A DNA stretch of 64,000 nucleotides from Winogradskyella epiphytica (lineage in GTDB: Bacteria > Bacteroidota > Bacteroidia > Flavobacteriales > Flavobacteriaceae). Shown one piece after another: positions 46,706 to 53,648 of this stretch (positions within the stretch are counted from its first letter, which is position 1; each line of letters starts with the position of its first letter). The position numbers and the translations under genes are program-made. Location: assembly GCF_003217215.1 (NCBI RefSeq), contig NZ_QJTD01000001.1:620001-684000 (forward strand). The letters run 5' to 3'. The notes under the pieces were generated by a model. That model had not been told where the DNA came from, did no database searches, and was given only the letters and a program-made list of their open reading frames with translations.

Positions 46706-47488
46706 ATGTCAAAAGCACAAGTTAATACAATAGAACTTGACTATGAAGACAGTGGAAAAGGGAAGGTACTTCTATTGCTTCATGGGTTAGGATCCACAAA
46801 AAAAGATTGGGACGCACAGGTCCCTTTCTTTTCTAAAACGCACCGCGTAATTACGGTCGACTTAAGAGGTCATGGTAATTCTAGCAAGCCAGAAGATGAT
46901 TATGGTGTAGAATTAATGACGGAAGACGTCATACAGCTTTTAGATCATTTAAATATTAAAAAAGTAACAGCTGTTGGCTTTTCAATGGGCGGCGCTGTTG
47001 CTTTTGAAATGGCAGCCAGCCATTCTGATTATCTAGAAAATTTAGTGATTGTAAATAGCGGTCCGGATTTTAACGATATGGGTAAAATCGGTGAAGATAT
47101 GCTGAAAAGCAGAGTCGAATTCTTAAACACCAAAGGGTTAGCTCCTCTAGCCAAGGAGATTGCTTTCAATATGTTTCCAGAAGATCATCAAGTTGAGCTT
47201 CGAAACGAATTTGAAACACGATGTAAAAACAATGACTTTAATTCTTATTTCAAATCATTCGTCACCTTAATGGCTTGGGGTTTAGGAGACAGAATTAAAG
47301 ACATTACAACGCGAACTCTCGTGGTAGCATCGGACATGGATTATACACCTATTTCTTTTAAAGAAGAATATGTGAATCGCATGCAAAATGCCAGATTAAC
47401 TGTGGTAAAAAACTCTAGACATGGTGTTGTGATCGATCAGCCTGAAACCTTCAATTTAGAACTTAAAAAATTTTTAAATCATGAATAA
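46706..47488 (+). CDS. Cytoplasmic alpha/beta hydrolase
   Basis: 260 aa, no signal peptide. LLLLHGLGSTKKDW (oxyanion region), GFSMGGAV (Ser about 93), Asp in ASDMDYTP (about 210) and His in SRHGVVIDQP (about 239). Related in plan to the exported hydrolase at 41690, giving one ester hydrolase on each side of the inner membrane. Overlaps the next gene by 8 nt. Confidence 0.88.
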   Translation: MSKAQVNTIELDYEDSGKGKVLLLLHGLGSTKKDWDAQVPFFSKTHRVITVDLRGHGNSSKPEDDYGVELMTEDVIQLLDHLNIKKVTAVGFSMGGAVAFEMAASHSDYLENLVIVNSGPDFNDMGKIGEDMLKSRVEFLNTKGLAPLAKEIAFNMFPEDHQVELRNEFETRCKNNDFNSYFKSFVTLMAWGLGDRIKDITTRTLVVASDMDYTPISFKEEYVNRMQNARLTVVKNSRHGVVIDQPETFNLELKKFLNHE

Positions 47489-48251
47489 AACCGTTCTTAT
47501 CACAGGAAGCACAAGCGGAATTGGCTTAGGAATTGCAAAGCAATTTGCTAAAGAAGGTTATAATATTATGTTCCATGGTTTAGAAAGCAATGGTGCCGAA
47601 ATTGCTGAAGCGGTTGGAAAAAAACAGCATATAAACGTCGCGTTTTCCAATGCCAACTTAATGCAGTCAGATGCCATTGAACAATTAATAGAAGACACGA
47701 TTTCAACTTTTGGAGCACTGCATGTTTTGGTTAATAATGCTGGAATTCAATTTGTATCACCTATTGAAGACTTTCCAAACAGCAAATATGAAAATATTAT
47801 AGCTATTAATATGAATGCTGTTTTCTATGCTTCAAAAGCCGTTTGGAAGCAAATGAAAAAACAAAAGTTTGGAAGAATTATCAATATCTCTTCTGTGCAT
47901 GGCATTAGAGCCTCAGAATATAAATCGGCATACGTCACCGCTAAGCACGGTGTCATAGGAATGACGAAAGTCTTAGCCTTAGAAGGCGCTAAATTTAATA
48001 TTACCTGTAACGCTATTTGTCCTGGTTATGTTAAAACACCTTTGGTTGAGGGACAGATTAAAGATCAAGCTAAGGCACATCATATGACAGAGGCCGAAGT
48101 TGTAGAAAAAGTGATGCTAATAAAACAAGCCGTAAAGCAATTTGTGCCTTTAGAAGCCATTGCAGACATGGCGATTTTATTAGCGAAAGAAAGCTCAACA
48201 ACCATCACAGGAACCGAATTTGTGTTAGATGGCGGATGGAGCGCTCAATAA
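47481..48251 (+). CDS. 3-hydroxybutyrate dehydrogenase (SDR)
   Basis: 256 aa SDR: TGSTSGIG (8-15), NNAG (about 88), NISSVHG, Tyr/Lys in SAYVTAKHG (about 150), PGYVKTPLVEGQI and the C-terminal TGTEFVLDGGWSAQ. The HGIRAS...KSAYV and VKTPLVE...Q wording with His-Gln (residues about 140-200) matches bacterial D-3-hydroxybutyrate dehydrogenases, which oxidise (R)-3-hydroxybutyrate to acetoacetate with NAD+. Last gene of the locus, terminator 58 bp later. Confidence 0.88.
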   Translation: MNKTVLITGSTSGIGLGIAKQFAKEGYNIMFHGLESNGAEIAEAVGKKQHINVAFSNANLMQSDAIEQLIEDTISTFGALHVLVNNAGIQFVSPIEDFPNSKYENIIAINMNAVFYASKAVWKQMKKQKFGRIINISSVHGIRASEYKSAYVTAKHGVIGMTKVLALEGAKFNITCNAICPGYVKTPLVEGQIKDQAKAHHMTEAEVVEKVMLIKQAVKQFVPLEAIADMAILLAKESSTTITGTEFVLDGGWSAQ

Positions 48252-48308
48252 ACCCTAGTATGAATTTATAAAACTGCTAAGTATAGAATCGTACTTTAAA
48301 TAAAATTA

Positions 48309-48358
48309 GGCATCAGAAACCTTTAAGTGTTAGTCAAAAATCTCTGATGCCTTTTTTT
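48309..48358 (+). terminator. Terminator of the catabolic locus
   Basis: GGCATCAGA and TCTGATGCC arms with a long loop, then T7. Confidence 0.85.
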
Positions 48359-48392
48359 ATATCGAACTTGAAAAGTTCTCTAAATGCTTGGT

Positions 48393-48725
48393 TTACTTCC
48401 CTAACATTAATAACTCGTTACAAACCACTTCTGTGATATAACGCTTTATCCCATCTTTATCTTCATAAGATCTTGATGTTAATTTACCTTCAACAGCCAC
48501 TTCTTTACCTTTTGTAACATATTTTTCTACAATCTGCGCTGTTTTTCCCCATGCCACAATATTGTGCCATTGCGTGTCTACTACTTTTTCACCTTTGGCA
48601 TTTTTATAGCTATCGTTAGTTGCTATTGAAAATTTTGCCATTGTTTTTCCTGATTCAAAATTGGTGATTTCTGGATCATTTCCTAAGTTACCAATCAACT
48701 GTACTTTGTTTCTGAGCGTGTTCAT
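48393..48725 (-). CDS. ssb: Single-stranded DNA-binding protein
   Basis: 110 aa OB-fold SSB: NKVQLIGNLGNDPEI, KFSIATNDSYKNAKGEKVVDTQWHNIVAWGKTAQIVEKYV, VEGKLTSRSYEDKDG. It lacks the acidic DDDIPF-type C-terminal tail of the main SSB, so it may be an accessory copy. A near -7 box (CATCTTTG) lies about 60 nt upstream on the minus strand. Borders the cassette array. Confidence 0.93.
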   Translation of the reverse strand: MNTLRNKVQLIGNLGNDPEITNFESGKTMAKFSIATNDSYKNAKGEKVVDTQWHNIVAWGKTAQIVEKYVTKGKEVAVEGKLTSRSYEDKDGIKRYITEVVCNELLMLGK

Positions 48726-48937
48726 AATAAATAAATTTAATGGTTAAACAGTTAATACTATCGAGTTCTTATGTTTCGACAATGCAAAGATGTGAGAGCT
48801 TGCAAGTACTAGTCGGTATTTAACCACTTACATTCGTTTGTAATCGTTTGTAACTAATTAAAACCACCTATACAATTGAAATTATTGGGATTTATTGTAT
48901 TTTTATTATGATGTGTAAAAAGTAGATTTACATAATA

Positions 48938-48946
48938 GTTGTGCGG
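48938..48946 (+). other. Left boundary of cassette array (core GTTGTGCGG)
   Basis: GTTGTGCGG, exact reverse complement of CCGCACAAC at 49584-49592 after the first cassette gene. No palindrome stands to its left, so it looks like the primary insertion point; 48726-48937 is otherwise plain AT-rich sequence. Confidence 0.65.
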
Positions 48947-48980
48947 CAGCTAAAAAACGACACCTAAGAAAACTGACAAA

Positions 48981-49577
48981 TTGAAATTAAAACGTTGGAC
49001 ATATTTAATAATCGGACTGCTTATTTTAGGATTTGCAGGACTTTGGACATTTAAGAATTTCAACTTTAACTCTGATTTCGAAATAGGACAACAAATTGAC
49101 GAATTCAATGGAGTTTATGTTTACTTCAATGGTGGCGTTGGTAATGTAACCGAGAGAAATACAACAACTGACGGCTACAACATTGGACTAAAATATCAGT
49201 GCGTAGAATTTGTAAAAAGGTACTATTATGAACATTTAAATCATAAAATGCCTGATAGTTATGGTCACGCAAAAGACTTCTTCAACAAATCCCTAAAAGA
49301 CGGACAGAAAAACAAGCAACGTAATCTAATACAGTACTCAAATTTCAGTCAGACAAAACCGAAAGTTGACGACTTATTGATTTTCGAAGGAACAGTATTT
49401 AATAAATACGGTCACGTTGCGATAATTTCAAAAGTGACTGATGACGAAGTTGAAATTATCCAGCAAAATCCAGGACCATATGGACAATCAAGAGAAACCT
49501 ATGACTTGGAATTTGAAAATAATAAATGGACAATCGAAAATGACCGAGTTTTAGGATGGTTAAGAAAAGAAAAATAA
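48981..49577 (+). CDS. Membrane-anchored CHAP-domain protein (cassette 1)
   Basis: 198 aa from TTG 48981. One N-terminal helix (TYLIIGLLILGFAGLWTF), then a CHAP amidase/peptidase domain (about 40-195): Cys74 in YQCVEFVKRYYY, His145 in KYGHVAIISKV, Asn in IIQQNPG as third residue. CHAP enzymes cut peptidoglycan cross-bridges or amide bonds such as glutathionylspermidine. Faces the periplasm by the anchor. Could act in wall turnover, lysis control or competition. Start is 40 nt after the core site. Confidence 0.85.
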   Translation: MKLKRWTYLIIGLLILGFAGLWTFKNFNFNSDFEIGQQIDEFNGVYVYFNGGVGNVTERNTTTDGYNIGLKYQCVEFVKRYYYEHLNHKMPDSYGHAKDFFNKSLKDGQKNKQRNLIQYSNFSQTKPKVDDLLIFEGTVFNKYGHVAIISKVTDDEVEIIQQNPGPYGQSRETYDLEFENNKWTIENDRVLGWLRKEK

Positions 49578-49583
49578 AGCCGA

Positions 49584-49719
49584 CCGCACAACAACGGCTA
49601 TACGTAATGCGGGTTTTGGTGCTAAAATGAAAGTAATTGAATATTAACAAACATATCGTTAGGCGGACACTGAAGTGCTACTCAATCCCGCACTACGCAT
49701 AGCCAAACCGTTGGCATTA
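49584..49719 (+). other. attC-like site 1 of the array
   Basis: CCGCACAAC half-site, spacer AAC, left stem GGCTATACGTAATGCGGG (49596-49613), right stem 49687-49704, spacer AAACC, core GTTGGCATTA (49710-49719). The 18-bp arms differ at two positions, both A opposite C on top, so G.T on the bottom strand. Confidence 0.75.
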
Positions 49720-49739
49720 ATTAAAACCGAAATTCATAA

Positions 49740-50627
49740 ATGGGGAAAAAATTAACAGTATATATGATTGATGGAACTGCTTACGGTCCAAGATTAAGTG
49801 AAATTGGAAATTGGGTAGGAAAAGCAATTTATAGTCCAAGAGCAACTGTTAACAAAATAATGAACAGAAGTGAATTCGATAATCCTGGAATTTACTGTTT
49901 AAAAGGAGACCCAACAGACGATGCTTTTGATGAAAAAATATACATTGGAGAAGCTGAAAATATAAAAACTCGACTAAAACAACATTTGAGTGACCCTAAT
50001 AAAGATTTTAAAGAACTTATCTTTTTCGTCAGTAAAGATGAATTATTGACAAAAACACAAATAAGGTATCTGGAATCAAGGCTTGTTCAATTAGCGATTG
50101 AGGCTAAAACTGCTCAAATTGACAACGGAAACTCACCAAGCTTACCGACTTTACACGAGGCTGACATTTCAGATATGGAATATTTTCTTGAACAAATTAA
50201 GTTAATTCTTCCTGTTATGGGCTTCAAATTTCTCATTTCGTCAACAGTAAAACAATTAACTGAAAATGAAATAGAAAAATCTAATTTTACTCACGAAACA
50301 TATTTTATAAAGACCAAGACATTTAAAGCTTCAATGAAAGAAACTGACCAAGGTTATATAGTCCTGAAAGGAAGTGAAGCTAAAAAGAACTTATCGAATT
50401 CTTGCACAGAAACTTATAGGAATATGAGAAGAAAATTAGTTGAAACTGAAATTATGGTAGAAAATAAAGACAAGCTAATTTTCGCAGAAGATACAGTTTT
50501 CAATAGCCCAAGTGCAGCATCGAATATGATTTTAGGAAGAAACTCCAATGGATTTACTGAATGGGTTAATGCTAAAGGACAAACATTTAGAGAAGTACAA
50601 GAAATAACTAATGCCAACAATGTATAA
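49740..50627 (+). CDS. GIY-YIG nuclease with C-terminal DUF4357 (cassette 2)
   Basis: 295 aa. GIY-YIG domain: GIYCLKG (about 50), KIYIGEAENIKTRLKQH (about 66-82, with Arg), Glu in ESRLVQLA (about 113). The C-terminal DUF4357 (about 250-290) shows PSAASNMILGRNSNGFTEW and KGQTFREV, a domain often fused to nucleases and restriction-type proteins. A defence role is plausible but unproven. The last codons (NANNV-stop) lie inside the recombination site. Confidence 0.88.
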   Translation: MGKKLTVYMIDGTAYGPRLSEIGNWVGKAIYSPRATVNKIMNRSEFDNPGIYCLKGDPTDDAFDEKIYIGEAENIKTRLKQHLSDPNKDFKELIFFVSKDELLTKTQIRYLESRLVQLAIEAKTAQIDNGNSPSLPTLHEADISDMEYFLEQIKLILPVMGFKFLISSTVKQLTENEIEKSNFTHETYFIKTKTFKASMKETDQGYIVLKGSEAKKNLSNSCTETYRNMRRKLVETEIMVENKDKLIFAEDTVFNSPSAASNMILGRNSNGFTEWVNAKGQTFREVQEITNANNV

Positions 50628-50747
50628 CCGCAATTACGGCGGATTCGACTACGTCCGAATCCACTCGGAATTGCTAAAGTCTGTGCTTAACCGAAAAACA
50701 TTATCTTTAATCCCGTAACTGACGGTTATACGAGACCGTTGTGGTGC
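50609..50747 (+). other. attC-like site 2 of the array
   Basis: TAATGCCAAC half-site (50609-50618), left stem GTATAACCGCAATTACGG (50622-50639), inner GGATTCG/CGAATCC hairpin, right stem 50713-50731, core GTTGTGGTGC (50738-50747). One A/C mismatch and one extra base in the right arm, like an extrahelical base. Confidence 0.75.
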
Positions 50748-50848
50748 ATTTAAAAAAAATCGGAAAAGCATCAAAATTTAGAAAAAATATTGTAATTCGA
50801 AGAACAATTTTTGAGAAATATAAAAAAATAAAACTGACTGAATAACCA

Positions 50849-51430
50849 ATGAATAAAAGGACACTCGAACAGCAACGAATTGAATTTTCAAATCAAAAAT
50901 TTCTTGCTACACCTTTATCAGGACTAATAGTTTGGACAATTATCGGAATTTTTGGGATTTTTTTCTCTGATTTTATAGCAGTTTGGTCTATTTTTATTGG
51001 AACTGGTAGTATTGTGTATTTAGCTATGTTCATTTCAAAATTCACAGGTGAAAATTTCCTTGATAAAACAAAACCAAAAAATGAATTTGATAAGCTTTTC
51101 TTTTTTACGGTTGGACAAGCACTTTTAGCCTATTCTATTGCAATTCCTTTTTTTATTATAGACTATTCTTCATTGCCTATGACAGTCGGAATTTTGACAG
51201 GCTTAATGTGGTTACCATTTTCTTGGATAATTAATCATTGGGTTGGGATTTTCCACGCAACTTTTAGAACGACAATAGTTCTTGCACTTTGGTATTTATT
51301 ACCTGAACATAGATTTATTGCTATACCATTCGCAATCGTACTGATTTATATAATAACAATCGGAATTTTGAAAAACAGGCGAAATAAAGAAGAACGTGGA
51401 AATAAAAACGCACCACAACACTGTGTATAA
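50849..51430 (+). CDS. Six-helix membrane protein, possibly DUF7010 family (cassette 3)
   Basis: 193 aa. N-terminal EQQRIEFSNQKFLATPLSGLIVWTIIGIFG, then further helices (AVWSIFIGTGSIVYLAMFI; LLAYSIAIPFFII; LTGLMWLPFSWIINHWVGIFHATFRTTIVLALWYLL; IAIPFAIVLIYIITIGIL). The start motif RIEFSNxxFLATP is what I associate with DUF7010, from memory. Function unknown. The last residues (APQHCV-stop) are encoded within the attC-like site. Confidence 0.75.
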   Translation: MNKRTLEQQRIEFSNQKFLATPLSGLIVWTIIGIFGIFFSDFIAVWSIFIGTGSIVYLAMFISKFTGENFLDKTKPKNEFDKLFFFTVGQALLAYSIAIPFFIIDYSSLPMTVGILTGLMWLPFSWIINHWVGIFHATFRTTIVLALWYLLPEHRFIAIPFAIVLIYIITIGILKNRRNKEERGNKNAPQHCV

Positions 51431-51549
51431 AAAATGCTTATTTTAGTGCTTAATCAAAAGGAAAGTTCGTGTTTGCTTACTTCCGATTTTCGTTCCGAAA
51501 ATCCTCTGACACAAACACGCACTTTTCATACACGAAACCGTTACCACAC
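51410..51549 (+). other. attC-like site 3 of the array
   Basis: GCACCACAAC half-site (51410-51419), left stem GTGTATAAAAAATGC (51423-51437), inner CGTGTTTG/CAAACACG and CGATTTTCG/CCGAAAATC arms, right stem GCACTTTTCATACAC (51519-51533), core GTTACCACAC (51540-51549). Two mismatches, both G.T on the bottom strand. Confidence 0.75.
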
Positions 51550-51551
51550 AT

Positions 51552-52196
51552 TTGAGAAAAACGCTATTCATATTGACCATTTTGATTTTCCAACAAAATC
51601 TTTACTCTCAAAAAGAAATTGTTGGAAAGGTGGAATTTTACAAATCTGTGGAAAGCGAATACCGAATTTTAGAATCTTTTCCAGATGGAACAATCAAGAA
51701 TTTGACAAACAGAAAACATAAAATTAAGATTGAACAAAAAGATAGCATTTCTGAAATAGTAACTGATTCAACCGGAATTTTTAAATTTACAACGGACTTA
51801 AAAAAAATTATCCGAATTAAAGTAAACGACCACTCACCTGTTCTCAATGAAACTTTTGAGTTTGACTTTAATGAAATTCGAGATACTTTAAAACTTCGAA
51901 TATCTGACAAAAAATTAGCTGTTTACCGAGATTCAATAGCAGAACCTGAATTTTATAAATTGTATAGTGAAAAACAAGCTGAATTGGATTTTGAAAATGG
52001 AATTCGCAGAGTTTTTGGTGGTGGCGGATTTTTGGCGGATGAAACTTATAAAAGAAATAAATTATTAGCAAAAAAATATAACCTTAAATACGAATATCTA
52101 TTTGGCTGTATAGTAGAAAGAAATAAAATAAGAATTATAAATCGTTACAACGAAGTAATGAAAAAACTAATCGGAATAAAAGAAAACGTGTGGTAA
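51552..52196 (+). CDS. Exported protein, possibly FEKKY-domain type (cassette 4)
   Basis: 214 aa from TTG 51552, 3 nt after the core decamer. Signal peptide (KTLFILTILIFQQNLYSQ). The first half is strand-rich, like a carboxypeptidase-regulatory fold (IVTDSTGIFKFTTDL ... DHSPVLNETFEFDF). The second half has NGIRRVFGGGGFL, LAKKYNLKYEYLFGCIVERNKIRIINRYNEVM, close to the pattern I know as the FEKKY domain of Bacteroidota, function unknown. It ends ENVW-stop within the next site. Confidence 0.7.
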   Translation: MRKTLFILTILIFQQNLYSQKEIVGKVEFYKSVESEYRILESFPDGTIKNLTNRKHKIKIEQKDSISEIVTDSTGIFKFTTDLKKIIRIKVNDHSPVLNETFEFDFNEIRDTLKLRISDKKLAVYRDSIAEPEFYKLYSEKQAELDFENGIRRVFGGGGFLADETYKRNKLLAKKYNLKYEYLFGCIVERNKIRIINRYNEVMKKLIGIKENVW

Positions 52197-52330
52197 CACC
52201 GTGCATAATTAATTGCTTCTTTTAGCTCACTTACGAACATTACTTCACCAGTTCGCTTTGCTCGAGTCCTGTGAAATATTCTATCTGTGATTTATTTGCT
52301 AACTTAAGATACACAAATCCGTTAGCACTC
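52188..52330 (+). other. attC-like site 4 of the array
   Basis: GTGTGGTAAC half-site (52188-52197), left stem GTGCATAATTAATTGC (52201-52216), right stem 52298-52314, core GTTAGCACTC (52321-52330). The left three quarters are about 93% identical to the next site and share the CTTACGAACATT and CTATCTGTGATTTATTTGCT blocks with the 14.8 kb site. Confidence 0.75.
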
Positions 52331-52332
52331 AT

Positions 52333-52935
52333 TTGAGAAAAACATTATACATATCTACAATTTTATTGGTTTTAAGTTGTGAAAACAATCCAACTGAAAT
52401 TCGATATTATCCTACCGACCGAGATTTCTCTGCTGAAACTTCACAATTAATCCTACTTGACACAACCAAATTAAATTTTAGACAAATAACAAACAGGGTT
52501 GGAACTTACGATAAAGATTACGGAAAATTGGTCGTGGAATTTAATGATAAAAAAATCAAAAAAAGAATTACACCATACATCTATGATGGCGGATTAATTA
52601 GATCTAAAAATATATTACGAATTAAATCTGACTCGATTCTAATTGATGAAAATTATCCGATTAGTGACCTAAAACAGATTTTGAAAAGACATTACCTGAA
52701 TAAAGGAAAAGCTCCTTATTACCCTGATTTACCGCGAAATGCTATTGTCGAAGTCACAATAGATACAAATAAAACTGGAAAAGAGCTCAAAAAAGTTTTA
52801 ACTCAATTGACACGGACATTTGACGAGATAAAAAAAGAAACAAAAGATACTATTGAATTGAGAGTGTTTTTCGATTATTTAAGGCAAATTCCACCACCTC
52901 TACCGCCACCGAAAATGGAATCTAAAAATGAATAA
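52333..52935 (+). CDS. Lipoprotein of unknown function with proline-rich tail (cassette 5)
   Basis: 200 aa from TTG 52333, 2 nt after the core. Lipobox STILLVLSC. Mature part with two strand-helix segments (YGKLVVEFNDKKIKKRITPYIYD; NAIVEVTIDTNKTGKELKKVLTQL) and a C-terminus QIPPPLPPP. The second segment faintly recalls ExbD/TolR-type periplasmic domains, too weak to name. Same MRKTLxI start as cassette 4. Confidence 0.65.
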   Translation: MRKTLYISTILLVLSCENNPTEIRYYPTDRDFSAETSQLILLDTTKLNFRQITNRVGTYDKDYGKLVVEFNDKKIKKRITPYIYDGGLIRSKNILRIKSDSILIDENYPISDLKQILKRHYLNKGKAPYYPDLPRNAIVEVTIDTNKTGKELKKVLTQLTRTFDEIKKETKDTIELRVFFDYLRQIPPPLPPPKMESKNE

Positions 52936-52940
52936 AAAAC

Positions 52941-53085
52941 GTGTACTGACACCGTGTATAATTAATGGCTTGTTTTAGCTTACTTACGAACATTGCTTCG
53001 CCAGTTCGCTTTGCTTGGGTCCTGTGAAATATTCTATCTGTGATTTATTTGCTAACTTATTCACTTAAACACGCAACCAACCTCA
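52941..53085 (+). other. attC-like site 5, right end degenerate
   Basis: GTGTACTGAC half-site, left stem GTGTATAATTAATGGC, then the interior shared with site 4. The right arm (ACACGCAACC) is weak and no GTT core follows, so the last site has decayed or was cut by a deletion. Confidence 0.6.
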
Positions 53086-53648
53086 AACTTAATTACAATA
53101 ATCTTCGTACTTTTTTTGAAATAAAAGATCCTGAATATGTAAATAATAAGGAGAAAAGAACTTGAACTAAATTCTATAGAAGAATTTTCAAAATCAGTAG
53201 GCGTTCAATAGAATATAAGTCAAAAAGACGATTCGTAATTTTAGCTTAAGTTTTGTGTTCATTTCATAATCAACAAACTTTAATTGTTAAATTCTGAAAT
53301 GGTTTTCTTCAATATTTATATAGAATTAACTCTCTACAAAAAGTCACGTTCCACCTCCTTCTAAAAACTAATTGAAAAATTTGTAAAGACGATTATAAAT
53401 TGGTATAATGGATGCTTTTCCATTAATTATAACCTCTAGTATGATGACTTCTAAAATCAATAGTTTCATAGTTAATAAAACATCCTTAATTATTTACAGA
53501 ACTTTTTTTCGGTACTTAAACTCAAGGTAAGTTTTTCTAAGATTTTAGGATTCATTGAATGTTTTTTTTCCACAACCTATTAATCCATAGGAGCACGTAA
53601 GGGAAAGAAATTTGTTTCAAATTATTATTTTAAATATCAATTTTTTAT
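53086..53648. other. Intergenic region with a possible gene remnant
   Basis: 563 bp without an intact gene. Around 53091-53211 two adjoining frames read LRTFFEIKDPEYVNNKEKR then RRKELELNSIEEFSKSVG, as if a short coding 3' end had been frameshifted; unidentified. The rest is AT-rich leader of the BCCT gene, with AAAAAGTCAC at 53337 resembling the locus motif of 38.6/44.1 kb. Confidence 0.35.

Larger units (their letters stand above)
48939..53085 (+). mobile_element. Integron-like array of five single-gene cassettes without integrase
   Basis: Five plus-strand genes (48981, 49740, 50849, 51552, 52333), each in its own unit bounded by G|TTR core sites at 48938, 49710, 50738, 51540 and 52321. Between genes lie palindromic sites of about 135-145 nt. 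Gene-specific inverted repeats of 9, 10, 10, 10 and 7/10 nt flank genes one to five. Genes are functionally unrelated. No recombinase in the window. Confidence 0.75.

Noticed and set aside
48726..48937. attI site or integrase gene fragment at the array's left edge
   Set aside because: No palindrome, paired core or coding remnant could be seen; only plain AT-rich sequence.
52333..52935. ExbD/TolR-like identity for cassette gene 5
   Set aside because: Resemblance is limited to one strand-helix segment and the membrane helix plus conserved Asp are lacking.
48938..53085. CRISPR array
   Set aside because: Spacing of repeats is 0.7-1 kb with genes between, and the repeats differ at each junction.
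48938..53085. Simple REP/BIME-type intergenic palindromes or terminators
   Set aside because: Terminators would lack the T run seen elsewhere in this window, and would not explain why the outer decamer matches across each gene rather than across each palindrome.
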